Shown: piece after piece, positions 36,777 to 47,977 of the stretch
How the letters are laid out: every line of letters starts with the position of its first letter
Position numbering within the stretch: the stretch's first letter is position 1
Source: Ichthyophis bannanicus
Taxonomy: Eukaryota > Chordata > Amphibia > Gymnophiona > Ichthyophiidae
DNA: 64,000 bases
Direction: 5' to 3'
Assembly: GCA_033557465.1 (NCBI GenBank)
Contig: CM066033.1
Coordinates: forward strand, 592,626,438 to 592,690,437
The notes under the pieces: generated by a model
What the model was told of the DNA's origin: nothing
The model's input: the letters and a program-made list of their open reading frames with translations, nothing else
Database searches by the model: none
Position numbers and translations under genes: made by a program

Positions 36777-36858
36777 GGGGTATATTTACTAAGCAGCAGT
36801 AGGGGCCGTGGCTCCGATATCTCAGGAAGCCGCTACCGCAGCTTAGTAAACACACTCT
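36777..36858. mobile_element. Palindromic Harbinger-type MITE, copy 1
   Basis: 82 bases with ends GGGGTATATTTACTAAG and CTTAGTAAACACACTCT, flanked by TTA on both sides (36774-36776 and 36859-36861). The inner part is also palindromic around CCGATAT. Confidence 0.7.
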
Positions 36859-37237
36859 TTAAAGTCCAAAATACGCTCCTGTAAGGCCCCGATATAATAA
36901 ATGATATTGTCAACCTTCTTCACCTTCAGGCAGCCCAAGAAATCTTACATTTTGACGCTTAGCAAAGTTTATTGAATCCTCCAGCTCTGGGTGAATGCAT
37001 TCAATAGCAGCTGCAATCTGAGTCACCTTGGTTTTTTCAATCTGTAAGTCATTAACCTGTTGCTCAATTGTATCCCTTCTTATGCCCATTGAGACCTCAA
37101 TCTGACTCTCCATCATCCTCCTCGATTTGCAGACTTCATGTAACATAAGATTAGCAGTATCTTTAGGCTTATCAGGCATTGAGGGCTCTTTTTTTGGCCT
37201 TTTCAGCCTGGTTGGCAAGCTAAACTGTGTTTCAGAC

Positions 37238-37300
37238 TCAGCTGTACAGTGCTGCGTGCGTAGCGCTATATAAATGCTAAATAGTAGTAGTAGTAGTAGC
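37238..37300 (+). mobile_element. Very short LINE/SINE 3' tail
   Basis: GTGCGTAGCGCTATATAAAT followed by six TAG units. It is the same terminus as LINE family A and is inserted in the L1 ORF1 start. Confidence 0.55.
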
Positions 37301-37440
37301 TTTTCTTCTCAGCCATATTATAGATTAACAGATAGCATTAGCAATGATCAAAGAAACTTCCTCAGTCCCACAGAGAGCCCGGAGTTAAGCTGCCATCTTG
37401 ATGGGCTCCAAGCCACGCCCCCCCCACCCCCCAGTTGTGA

Positions 37441-38995
37441 CGCTGTCAAAGACAGGACTTTGCCTTTTTTTTGGCTCAGGTTTTCACAGTTGTCTTGCTC
37501 AAAGTGGTGGTGGGCAATAGCCCAAAAACCTGCAACCTGCCAATTTTTCCAGCACCCTGGGCAAAAACGTCACCCAGTTGGGTGGGTAAACCACAGACAT
37601 GGCAACACTGTCTATCCATCTCAAGCATATGCCAGCACTTAAGACAGCTAATCCTCAAAGGAAGAAAGGCCGGTTACTTTCATTTAGCAGCAATTGAGCA
37701 CATTGTACCCACTAATGAAAAGCAACAGATTTAACTGTATCTTGTGAAATAGTATCCAACAGAAGTGCCAATACTATAACAAATGAGGTAATCTTATTAT
37801 CATCCACTATTACGCTCCAAAACTGAAGAGCCACAGTATAAGGACAAAAGCAATCACAGGCCTTGAACATAGGATGAAAGGGAGGAGGAGACTGCAGCCC
37901 AGGGCTAAAGAATGTAAATAGTTAAATTACTTACTTCTCCCCTGGGCGGCTCGTAGAGTGGGCAGTTCAGGAGTTGACAGAAGCAGTTAGAAAGAAAAGC
38001 ACTGCAGAGGGCAACATAGAAAGAAGAAAAAAGCCAGAAGCCTGTGAAGTACTGCTGCCGCTGGAAAAAAAGAAAAAGCATGAGGATCCAACTGCAGGAG
38101 CGCAGAAGCCAGGAGGAGTTAGAGCAGAGGGCCTAAGAAAAGGGGCTGATGACTGGGGGTGCCTCTCGCTCAGGTGCCACAGAGCAGAGAAGCTGTGCTG
38201 ATCCCAAACGTTTCCAGAGAGGCAGAGGAGGGGACAGGAGTCTAGCAGCAGGAGAAGGTGACAAAAGACTTCTTTGGCAGCCTGACTCCTAGTGGTAATA
38301 CTGAATTAATTGGCATTAATTGTACCCATGTGCTGATAGCACAGTGCTGCATGTTAGTATTGCGTTATCGGCAGGGAGATGGATGCACACACCCTCATGG
38401 ATGCACAGGGCTTTCATGATAATTTGTTGGCACAATCGCATGCTACCAACATACACTTAGTCTACATGCCACATAAATACATACAAGCTTTGGAAAGAAT
38501 ATGCATGCTTTCTTGACTTAGAGGCATGTTTACTAAGGTGCACTAATGGTTAGCATGGGGTTTACTGCACCCTAAATAGCCTGTCGTAACTGTTACATGC
38601 ACTGAGCAGCCGGCATGGCAAAAATCCTACGCTAACCGCATGAAGGTACATTTTAGGAAAAATATGGAAATAAGAACTGATATGTGTAGGCGACTATGCT
38701 TATAATTCTGACAGTGTTTTAGAAACACTACCGTTTAATGTGGATGCATTTCTAATATACATATCCATGTGCAGTAGATGTGCCATTTTACAACTTTGCA
38801 CGTGGGAAAAACAGACAGAAGAACCGCAGCCACTTACACATCTAAGTTCCAGCATTTCACAATACGCACATGTAAATGTCGAATCCCACACACATATCCC
38901 AGCCATTTTGAAACCTAGATGCGTAGATGCTGCTAATTGACTACAGAGGGCTCTATCTTGAGCTCATTTCAATTTGGAGGGGGAAATAAACATTG
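37441..38995. other. No gene recognised
   Basis: A purine-rich part at 37970-38270 and a single Harbinger-like left end at 38522 (GAGGCATGTTTACTAAGG) without a partner are all I see. Confidence 0.4.
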
Positions 38996-39655
38996 GTAGA
39001 AACATAGAAACATGACAGCAGAAAAAGACCACATGTCCTATCTAGTCTTCCCTTACATATCAACTACAACAGTCTCCTTTTTACCTTTAGAGATCTTCTG
39101 TATTTGTCCCATGCTTTTTTTAATTCAGATACTGTCCTTGTGTCCACCAACTCCACTGGGAGACTATTCCACGCATCTACCACTCTTTGCATAAAGAAAT
39201 ATTTCTGAATATTACTGCTGAGTCTATCCCCTTTCAGCCTCATCTTATGTCCCCTCGTAACAGAGCTTGTCTTCAATTGAATAGGACCCTCCTGTGCATT
39301 TAAGCCATGGAGGTATTTAAATGTCTCTGTCATACTGCTCCTATCCTGCCTTTCCTCTAAAGTATACATATTAAGATCTTTAAATCTGTCCTTATATGCT
39401 ACATAATGAAGACCATTAACCATTTTAGTAGCCACCCTCTGCACCGACTCCAACCTGCTTATATCCTTTTGAAGGTGCGGTCTCCAGAATTGCACACAAT
39501 ACTCCAAATGAGGTCACACCAGAAACTTATACAGAGACACTATCACCTCTTTTTTTCTGCTGACCATTCTTCTCCCTATACACCCAACCATCCTTCTGGC
39601 TTTTGCAGTCACCTTTTCTACCTGTTTAGCTACTTTAACATCGTCGGACACAATT
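38996..39655 (-). mobile_element. CR1 LINE 3' end
   Basis: A 147-codon minus frame (39064-39507) starts MEYCVQFWRPHLQKDISRLE and continues to YFFMQRVVDAWNSLPVEL, the CR1 RT C-terminus. The 3' end lies at the ATAGAAAC tandem at 38997-39012. Confidence 0.82.
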
Positions 39656-39829
39656 ACGTCCAGGTAGGATTAAGGCAGATGCAGGGCAAAGCTCATGGTA
39701 TCCTTTCCAACTCCTCTGCACATGTGTTTGTGTATGCATACTGTCTATCCGCATTGTGTGTGGGTGTTTTTTGTCTTGGGGCAGTTCCTCCAAATGGGTC
39801 TGTTTTGCACATACCATGATGGTAGTGAA

Positions 39830-41460
39830 CCTCACTTCTAAGCAAGGACATGGGGAGTATGATCTCAGTCTCTAAAAATTTACTGCTAATGCTCGGCGTA
39901 GTACTTGCATCGTGCCAAAGAGAGCCTCCTGCTGGAGTTCGTAAGATGTAACATGTAAGGGTAATTTGTCAAGATGTGCTTGGAAATTCTTCTTTATCAA
40001 GCCTGTGGCACCCAACATGATGGGAAATATTTCTGTACCTTTATGCCATATTTTCTTGGTCTCTGATTGCATTTCTTGGTATTTCAGGATCTTCTGCCTC
40101 TCCACACAATTCACAGAGTAGTCGCTTGGAACTGACACCTCTATTATCAATGCCATTCTGGTATTTTTCTCCTTAATCACCATATCTGGGTTCCTTACAT
40201 CCAGCTTTTTATCGGTCAGAATAGGAGTATCCCAGGTGATCATAAACTACTCATTCTCTGTAATATTCTTAGGGGTATGCTTACTAATCGGCGGTAGCGG
40301 CTGCCGTGTGATATCAGAGCTGTGGCCCCACTGACTTCAATGGGGCCGCAGCTCCGATATTGTACGGAAGTCGTAACTGCTGATTAGTAAACATACCCCT
40401 TAGGGTCATGATCCCAGTGCTTTTCGGGCACAGTGATGTTGTAGTGCTTACAGAGTTTCCAATGAATGAGGCGCGCTACTTTATTATGTCTGTATAGAAA
40501 TTTTCTGCCATTAGAACTTCACAGCTAGCTATAAGGTAAGTCACTGTTTCCAGGTCTTTCTTACAGAATCAACATATGTCTGGGTTGCTGATTTTTTCAA
40601 TGCTCGCTGTAAACCATCTTGTCCATAAGCCGCTGTCCTGGGCTGCAACTATCAACCTCTCATCCTTCGGTTTCAATTCACCCCTCCTTAACCAATCATG
40701 TGTCTGTTCTTGATCGACAAAGGGTTCCTGGAGTAACACTCTGTATCTCCCACTGTATTTGTGCATCTGCCACTTGTTTTTCTTTGTTTGTTGATCTAAT
40801 TCTTTGAAGAGTTTTTTCTCTTGCTTTGCAAATTCTGTTACTTCCATCCCTGTGAATGCTTGTGGAGTTTCACTCATTCCTTCTAGTCGTTGGAACACTT
40901 GTCCAAGTTTGATGATGGGGAGAGATTCTGAACATTTACTTTCATATTTAAGCACTTTTTGCATATTTGGATCCAAGGATGCAGTTAGTTCTGTATATGT
41001 AATCAATCTCTGAGTCCTAGCCCTCCTTCAGCTTTAGAGATGTACAGTCTTAGCATACACTGATTCTTGTAAATTACTTCATGGGCATGGAGGAGTTTTT
41101 GTATTCGCACATCCAATTTTTCAAGATCTTTCAAAGGCCAGTCCACAATCCCAAAGTTGTATGAGAGTACAGAAATTGCCAGCTGATTGATGGCTTGTAT
41201 CTTATTTCGTGATGTTAAAGCATTTTTCAATAGTGAGTTTAATCTCCTGTAGTATTCTTTACTGATCTTTTCTCTCAGTAATTTCTGCTTGAGTGTCGTT
41301 CCTTCCTGTACTCTGAGATACCTATATACGCCTTCCCGTTCAAGGTCCTTGATGTCACAACCTTCAAGGACAAAAAGGGCCTACTACTTCTGGAGAGATA
41401 TCAGCAATTGTATTTACTTCTGGGAATTTTTCTAAATCTTGGTGAAAAAGGAATTCTTTA
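39830..41460 (-). mobile_element. LINE with restriction-like endonuclease (R2/R4-type), 3' half
   Basis: On the minus strand, fragments at 41003-41230 (SRNKIQAINQLAISVLSYNF, then KAEGGLGLRD), 40569-41006 (VAAQDSGLWTRWF, NPDIC) and 39872-40243 read in order. The last shows the nuclease motif, NPDMVIKEKN then ALIIEVSVPSD and KILKYQEM (PD...E...K), and ends HR/RRALAVNF. This architecture (RT, Cys motif, C-terminal RLE) is that of R2/R4/NeSL-like LINEs, unlike the apurinic-endonuclease LINEs nearby. A MITE at 40272-40399 splits it. Confidence 0.72.
40272..40399. mobile_element. Palindromic Harbinger-type MITE, copy 2
   Basis: 128 bases with ends GGGGTATGCTTACTAATC and TTAGTAAACATACCCC and TTA on both sides. 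It lies inside the RLE-type LINE. Confidence 0.8.
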
Positions 41461-41499
41461 GATTAAAGCTGATTAATCAGTGAATCCAGTATTTGTTAA

Positions 41500-41683
41500 A
41501 TCAGTCAGGGCCTAGTATCAGCAAAAAGCTTTTAGTTAAATTAAAAACTCAACAGGTAGCTTTCGTTGAAGTTTAAAACCCAGCAGAGAGCTTTTAGTTT
41601 AAATTTAATACTCAGGGCCTAGTATCAGCAAAGAGCTTTCAGTTTAAATTTAAAACACAGCAGAGTGCTTTCTGGTTAAATTT
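41500..41683. repeat. Imperfect tandem repeat, about 3-4 units
   Basis: Units share CAGCAGAGAGCTTTTAGTTT, AAATTTAA and GGCCTAGTATCAGCAAA, with a period of about 55 bases. Confidence 0.65.
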
Positions 41684-41780
41684 AACATAGTAACATAGTA
41701 AATGACGGCAGATAAAGACCAACATGGTCCATCTAGAACACAAGACTCCTTCAATCCAAGCAAGGGCTGTGTGAATCACC
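41684..41780 (-). mobile_element. CR1 3' terminus fragment
   Basis: AACATAGTAACATAGTAAATG followed by GGCAGATAAAGACCAACATG matches the 3' end at 38997-39050. Confidence 0.6.
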
Positions 41781-42346
41781 CAGGAAATTGGTCACAGATT
41801 ACCTTAGAAGCGCAGGATAGAATACTGTGTAGCAGCCAGTTTTTAATAAGTTATTTCCTTCCCTTTCTCCCACCCATGGGATAATCATAGCTTTATAGAT
41901 GGTTAAATCTCTTAAAGGAAAGGAGGTGTCAAATTCACTCTCAGGTGCAACTGTTTATCCTCATCAGGCATACATTAAAGGCCTGAGATTAATTAAGCTT
42001 CAGATGAACAAAGTACATTAAACATATTAGGTATAGTTTTATTAGTATAAGTATCCCTAGCAACCCTTAGTAAGTAAAGAACTTAAATACCCAAACACAA
42101 CCTTAAAACTAAGATGCAGACAGCAGTCCAGCAGTGAGATGGGGGTTTTCCAGTCTTTTGCATCGAGTGTCACATGTATGATTTTCTCCCAGTTGGTGAA
42201 GGGTCTTACATATGCACTAGGTTCAAGGAGCTCTTCGCTCTCAGGGAATGAGTTCGATCTCTGGAGGCTAGAGTAGCAGACTTGGAGGACATAAGGAAGA
42301 CAGAGAGGCACATAGACGAGACCTACAGGGATATAGTACTGAAGTC

Positions 42347-43611
42347 TGTGACATAGTGGGTCCTTCCAGCCCGGTAGATGAGGCTAAAAAGCCAGGAACA
42401 GGAGTAGGGCTGACTTGTAAACAAAAGCACATGGCTCCTGGTTACCTTAGAAACCAAGCACAGAGGCAAGAGAAACGCCCGTGCTACCATTCAGGGAGTG
42501 AGTCACGAGCTAATGCAGGACACCTGCTACGGGGTGGAGTTGAGCACTGCCCTAGAATTCACCCTGATAAAGAGAGTTCAGTTGAGCTTATGGAGTTAGA
42601 AGAAGAAGGGGAGGAAGGAGAAGAAGTGGATGAGGCATGTGTGCTGGATAAGAAAGCTAATGAGAGCTACGGTGAAAACAGCAGTGCCAGGAAAAAGCCA
42701 GAGTCTCTGTGGAAGGGTGAGACAGATTCTTTCTTCAGGAAAAGAAAAGAAACCCCAAGGGAAGGATATAATAAGGGCAGAGTGGATTACCTGCAGTATC
42801 CAGGGGAACACAGAAGAGAAAGGAAGCCAGGAAGGCAAGTGAAATCTTCTGTGCAAGGCTTAGGTTGGGAACCTACAGCCAGTCCAAAGCCACAAAGGAA
42901 ACCTCCAGCAGCTAGGCTAAAAGGTAAGCCAAAAGGCTGGTATAAAAATAGTTACAGGGACTGTATTTACCCAGAGGGTTGGAGCTGGGAAAAGAATGCC
43001 TGTGCTGATAACGTTTGTGAAAGCCAGTATTTAACTCAGGAATATCAGGTGAAACCTGAAGCAGTTAGAAAGGGCGTGGCATCAGGGTTGCCGTTACAAA
43101 CATTTCCTTCTAGCCAGGAAGAGTTAATGGACTTTGAACCTGAGGGTGTGAATATTGATGAAGATATCATGAACTGTACGATATCGCTTGCTAATGAAAT
43201 AATCTCATTACGCTGAAGGCATGTTTTGAAAGAGAAAGTACAGCACTACTAGCATTGAGAAGCAGAGAGCTGTGAAGAAACAGCATTGTTACGTTGGAAT
43301 GCTAGATAATCAACCTGTTTAATGCTGAAGTAAGCCTTTTCTGTTAAAGAACCTTTGATTTGTCCTTATGCCAGTAAATACCTGGTTTGTGTTACTTTGT
43401 TCATGGTGAAATCCACCCCGGGAGGGGAAATAAAATCCTTTGGTTGCTTTAACCACTTTTCCACAACTGCTCCTCATTGATTCGGTGAAGGGACTACATT
43501 TCCCAAAAAGCCCAGCTTCAGGATTTGTAAAGTAGCTGCTTCAGTGGGGAAAAACCCATTCACTTAACCTCTACTCACTTATACATGGGGGTTTAAGGAG
43601 AGCTGGTGACA
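42347..43611 (+). mobile_element. Solo LTR related to the 6.1 kb element
   Basis: 1265 bases starting TGTGACATAG and ending GGTGACA, with the 4-base duplication AGTC on both sides (42343-42346 and 43612-43615). Like the LTRs at 6.1 and 11.2 kb it has an RFX-like palindrome 93 bases in (42440-42455), CCCCGGGAGGGGAAATAAA around an AATAAA at 43429-43434, and a ZNF143-like site at 43492-43511. Overall sequence similarity is low, so it is another subfamily. The rest of the element has been lost by LTR-LTR recombination. Confidence 0.72.
42356..43216 (+). other. 286-codon open frame filling the solo LTR, function unknown
   Basis: The frame starts ATG nine bases into the LTR and runs uninterrupted to TGA at 43214-43216. 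The protein is charged. It has an acidic Glu-rich stretch at about residues 75-95 (LEEEGEEGEEVDEACV), a basic Lys/Arg-rich middle (residues 110-200), several Trp/Tyr near 195-215 and an acidic end (SSQEELMDFEPEGVNIDED). No known domain is visible. Its layout (charged N-terminus, basic middle, SS-x-E/D-rich acidic end, then AATAAA) parallels the frames in the 6.1 kb LTR. A continuous frame of this length within an LTR is unusual. It may be a real accessory protein, or a frame kept open by composition. Confidence 0.45.
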
Positions 43612-44979
43612 AGTCCCACCTCCAGCCTGGCAGTATCCCTGTTGCCATGGAGGAGAGAGGTCACGTGACAGGAGAGCATCACCCTGGTGCAGCAGGAAGT
43701 GATCCTGTAACTAGGACCTGTTCTCCAGGTAATCTCTCGCACCAAGGAGATTTCTCCAGGGCCATGTGCCCACGAAGAAAGGGTTAAGATAGCCATTATG
43801 GTTGGTAATTTCAACACCGGTGCCTGGGTTCACCATCGAGAGTGCTAACAATAGCTGTGGGTAAGGACCTAAGTCCCTAAGCTGCCATTAACCAGGCTGA
43901 TGTCACTTCCCCCTTACAAATAACTTTTAAAGGCATCAGAATTAACATTTGGACTAGGCATTATTTAACTATACTGTCTTGGAAACCCAGACCAGATGTA
44001 TTTCTCACTTTAAGAAAGGTGGAAGGAAGGCCCAGTGACAGCCAACATGGCTTAAAATGAGGAGAAAGAGGGTGTTACAGCTAAGAGAAAATCCTTCAGA
44101 AATTGGAAAAAAAAGAGCCAAATGATGAAAACCGGAAACAAAATAAGTATTGGCAAGTGCATTTGCAAGGCATTGATAAGGCAGTCAAAGAGAGAATTTG
44201 AAAAGAACATTGCTGTGGAAGCAAAAGTGTGTAATAAAAACATTTTCAAGTTCATTCATAGGAAAACACCTGTGAGAGAGCCAGTTGGACCATTAGATGA
44301 TAGAGGGGTAAAAGGGGCACTAAGAGAGGACAAGGTCATAGCGGATAGACAGAATGAATTCTTTGCTTTAGTCTTTACTGAAGAAGATATAGTAAACTTA
44401 CCCATGCTAGAAATTATATTCAAAGGTGATATATCAGAGGAATTGACACAAATCTTGATAAATCAGGAAGATGTAATACAGCTATTTGATAAAGAGCAGC
44501 AGGTCACCTAGACTGGATGTCATACATCCCAGGGTGCTGAAAGAAATGAAATATGAATTGTAGCCCTATTATTAGTAAGCTGTGAACTATCCTTAAAATC
44601 ATCTGTAGGACCTGAGGATTGGAGAGTGGCCAATGTAATGCCAAATTTTAAAAAGGTTTCCAGAGGAGAGCCGGGAAACTACAGACCGGTGAGCAAAATT
44701 TGTAGAAACCATTATAAAGAATAAAATTACTGAACATGTAGATAGTCAAGGCTTAATGGCAGGAAGCCAATATGGATTTAGCCACAAAATGTCTTGTCTC
44801 ACTAATCTGTTATACTTTTTTCAAAGGTGTGAATAAACAGGTAGATAAAGGTGAGCTGGTTGATATAGTATATCTGGATTTTCAGACAGCCTTTGACAAG
44901 GTCCTTCATGAGAGACTGTTGAGAAAATTAAAAAGTAATGAGATAGGAGGCAATGCACTATTGTGGATTAGGAAACAAA

Positions 44980-45055
44980 GGGGTATGTTTACTAAATGGG
45001 GCCGCAGCTCCAATATCGCATGGAGTCCGCTACTGCAGTTTAGTAAACATACCCC
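44980..45055. mobile_element. Palindromic Harbinger-type MITE, copy 3
   Basis: 76 bases with ends GGGGTATGTTTACTAAA and TTTAGTAAACATACCCC, flanked by AAA. It interrupts a CR1 RT frame, so the empty site can be read from CR1 relatives. Confidence 0.8.
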
Positions 45056-45811
45056 AAAGAGTATGGCTAAATGGACAATTTTCTCAATGGAGAAAGGTGA
45101 ATAGTGGAGTACCTCAGGGATATGTACTAGGACCACTCTTTTTAACATATTTATAAATGACCTGGATATGGGAATAATGAGTGAGGTGATAACATTTTAA
45201 TATGACACAAAATTATTCAAACTTGTTAAAACACAAGAGGATTGTAAAAAATTGCAAAAGGATCTTGAAAAATTGGGAGACTTGCGTTCAAATGGCAGAT
45301 AAACTTTAATGTGGACAAGTTCAAAGTTATGCACTTAGAGAAGAACAACCCAAACTACAGTTACACAATGAAAGGTTCCACATTAGGAATCACCACTCAG
45401 GAAAAGGATCTGGGTGTCATCGTGGATAGTATGTCAAAACCCTCTGCTCAATGTGCAGCACAGCCAAGAAAGCAAATATAACGCTACAAATCATAAGGAA
45501 AAGAATAGAAAATAAAACCAAGGATATTATAATGCCTCTGTATCGATCCATGGTGCGACTGTACCTTGAATATTGTGTGCAATTCTGGTCACCCTATCTT
45601 AAAAAGGATATAGCAGAATTGAAAAAGGTATAGAGAAGAGTGACCAAAATGGCAAAAAAAGGTGGAAGGATAGCCCTGTGAGGAAAGGCTTAAAAGGTTA
45701 GGACTCTTCAACTTGGAAAAGAGATAGCTGAGGGGAGATGTGATTGAGATCTATAAAATAATGAACGGAGTGGAATGGGTGGTTTACTCCTTCAAAATGT
45801 AGAGTCACCTG

Positions 45812-46210
45812 GGACATTCCCATTCCGAAGGAGAAGAAACTGGATGCGAGGAAACCTGACACAGTGCTAAAGGAGAAAAACACCAGAACGGCATTGATAA
45901 TAGAGGTGTTGGTTCCAAGTGATTATTTTGTGAACTGTGTGGAGAGGCAGAAGATCCTGAAGTACCAAGAAATCCAGTCATAGACTAAGAAAATATGGCA
46001 GAAATATACAGAAATATTTCCCATTGTATTGGGAGCTACAGGCTTGATAAAGAAAAATTTCCAAGCACATCTTGACAAATTACCCATACCTGTTGCATCT
46101 TACAAACTCCAGAAGGAAGCTCTCTTTGGCACGATGCAAGTACTACACCGAGCATTAGCAGTAAATTTCAGAGACTAAGATCATACTCCACATACCCTGG
46201 CTTAGAAGTG
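45812..46210 (+). mobile_element. RLE-type LINE 3' end, second copy
   Basis: It encodes KEKKLDARKPDTVLKEKN, then TALIIEVLVPSD and LHRALAVNF, with one internal stop. It is about 85-90% similar by eye to the complement of 39830-40240 and is inserted in the CR1. Confidence 0.75.
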
Positions 46211-46244
46211 AGAAACTGCCCCTAGAAAGACTAGGGGGAAATGC

Positions 46245-46563
46245 AATGATTTATTTATTTATTTACATTCTCTTATATACTGTGCTATTCTGCATCAGTG
46301 TGGTTTACATTGAACAAACTGAAATTACATTGAACAGGGCATTATAACTTGGAGATAACTATTTTACAGGGAACATGGGCTATGGAGGGTTAAGTGGCTT
46401 GCCCAAGACCACAAGGAGCACCTGTGGGACTAGAAACCCCAGTCCTTCTGGCCCAAGGTTGCTGTCCTCTAGTGGGATTTGAACCCCTGACCTTCTGGCG
46501 TGAAGTACCTTGCCCCAACCACTAGGCCACTCCTCCACTCCAGGCCTTGTAAGCACAAAGATC
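46245..46563 (-). mobile_element. tRNA-derived CORE-type SINE, with 23 extra bases at its 5' end
   Basis: On the minus strand the A box is at 46529-46515, the B box (GGTTCAAATCCC) at 46485-46474, then a MIR-like core and a tail of AAATAAATAAA. Beyond its tRNA head lies CCAGGCCTTGTAAGCACAAA (46541-46560), which also occurs at 48000-48022. Confidence 0.75.
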
Positions 46564-46904
46564 ATCTAAATGATGCTACAATGTGGCACATTTAAGACTA
46601 ATCACAGAAAATATTTTTTCACTCAATGCATAGTCAAACTCTGGAATTCATTACCGGAGAATATAGTAATAGCTGATAGTGTAGCTGGGTTCAAGACAGG
46701 TTTCTGGAGGAAAAGTCCATAAGAAATCCATTGCTTACCCTTGGGCAAGCAGCATGGAATGTGTATACCTTTGGAAAACTGACAGGTACTTCAGACTTTG
46801 AATGGCTACTGAAGGAAACAGGATACTGGGCTTGATGGACCCTTGGTCTGACCCAGTATAGCATATCTTATGTTCTTATGCCTCTATGTGTTCAGCAGTT
46901 TTGT

Positions 46905-47975
46905 TATTTATAATATTTTCTACCATGTTGCTCAACACTGACATCAGGCTCACTGGTCTGCAGTTTTCGGGATCACCTCTGGAACCTTTTTAAAAATTGG
47001 CATTATGTTGGCCACTCTCCAGTCCTAGGCATCACAAACTATTCTTATAATAGGTTATTGTTTGCCAATAGTAGATCTTCAATTTCATTTTTTAGTTCTT
47101 TCAGCACTTTGAGGTATATGCCATCCGGTCAAGGTAATTGCTGCTCTTTAGTTTGTTGATTTGGTCTATTAATATCTTCCAGATTTACTGAGATTGTTTT
47201 AATTCCTTTGAATTGTCACCATTTAATACCATTCCTGGCATAGGCAGACTCCCTAAATATTTCTTAGTAAATACCAAAGCAAAGAATTCTCTCCACTATG
47301 GCCTTGATCTCCCCGAGTGCCCTTTTTTACCCCATGATCATCTAAATGATCTAACTCACAGGCTTTTTACTTCAAAAGTACCTGAAAATAGGTACTTGCT
47401 AATTTTCTTAGCATCCTCAATCCAGTTAAGTCAAATTTGATCATGTTGTGATCATAACTGCCAAGTATTCCCAACACCATTACCTTTCGCATCAAATCCT
47501 GTATTCCACTAAAGTTTATATCCAACATAGCTTCTTTTTTTTGGTTCAACTAACTGCTCCATGAAGCAAATATTTATTTCATCTAGGAACTTTACCTCCC
47601 TAGCATGTCCTGAAGTGACATTTACCAAGTCAATATTGGGGTAATTGAAATCACTTATTATTACTGTGTTGTCACATTAGCTTTCCTACTATCTGTTAAC
47701 ATTTCATCATCTATTTGGTCATTCTGGCCAGGTGGATAGCAGTATACCCCAACCACTATTCTTTTTTCCTTTATACATAGAATTTCATCCATAAAATTCC
47801 ATAGTGCATTCTGTTTACCTGCAGAATGTTTATTCTGTTTGATACAACGACCTCTTTAACATCCTTCCACCAATTTGATCTACCCTATCATCGTGATATA
47901 ACTCTTCCATCTTATATTTTAGGCTTCTAGCATTTGTATACAGACATTTCAAAGTATTTTTTTGTTTATATTGTC
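46905..47975 (-). mobile_element. CR1 LINE 5'/middle part, decayed
   Basis: The minus strand shows remnants of the CR1 linker and RT start (complement of CTGCAGTTTTCGGGATCACC at about 46960, the PGNYRP region). The frames are short. Confidence 0.5.
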
Positions 47976-47977
47976 AC

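Larger units (their letters stand above)
36380..37316 (-). pseudogene. L1-like ORF1 (coiled coil and RRM part)
   Basis: The start codon is on the minus strand at 37316-37314 (MAEKK...). After the seventh codon or so a LINE/SINE tail (37238-37300) is inserted. The frame at 36910-37218 has a coiled-coil pattern (EQQVNDLQIEKTKVTQIAAA) followed by RQNVRFLGLPEGEEG, the L1 ORF1 RRM start. A MITE at 36777-36858 interrupts the C-terminal part. Confidence 0.7.
28316..37440 (-). mobile_element. L1/Tx1-like LINE, near full length, split by later insertions
   Basis: On the minus strand it runs from a 5' UTR (about 37440-37317) through ORF1 (37316 to about 36380), an inter-ORF region, an endonuclease (34024-33130) and RT (31190-28745), to a T-rich (A-rich on minus) end at 28316. 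Inserted pieces are at 37238-37300, 36777-36858, about 34560-36360, 31194-33127, 30903-31042 and 30287-30566. The order of nesting makes this one of the older elements here. Confidence 0.75.
42150..46885 (+). mobile_element. CR1 LINE, long copy interrupted by four insertions
   Basis: The 5' part (42150-42346 and 43612-43960) has ORF1-like coiled-coil coding text (RVADLEDIRKTERHIDETYR). ORF2 follows: the linker at 44100-44510 (SKREFEKNIAVEAKVCNKNI), RT at 44640-45300 (VDIVYLDFQTAFDKV, then VPQGYVLGPLF), the C-terminus at 45380-45790, and a 3' UTR ending at 46885. Inserted are a solo LTR, a MITE, an RLE-LINE piece and a SINE. The coding frames are all broken. Confidence 0.78.

Noticed and set aside
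41500..41683. CRISPR-like array
   Set aside because: Units are adjacent and imperfect, without unique spacers, and the sequence is vertebrate.
42060..42311. 84-codon minus-strand frame as a gene
   Set aside because: The opposite strand reads as CR1 ORF1 coiled coil, which explains the region better.
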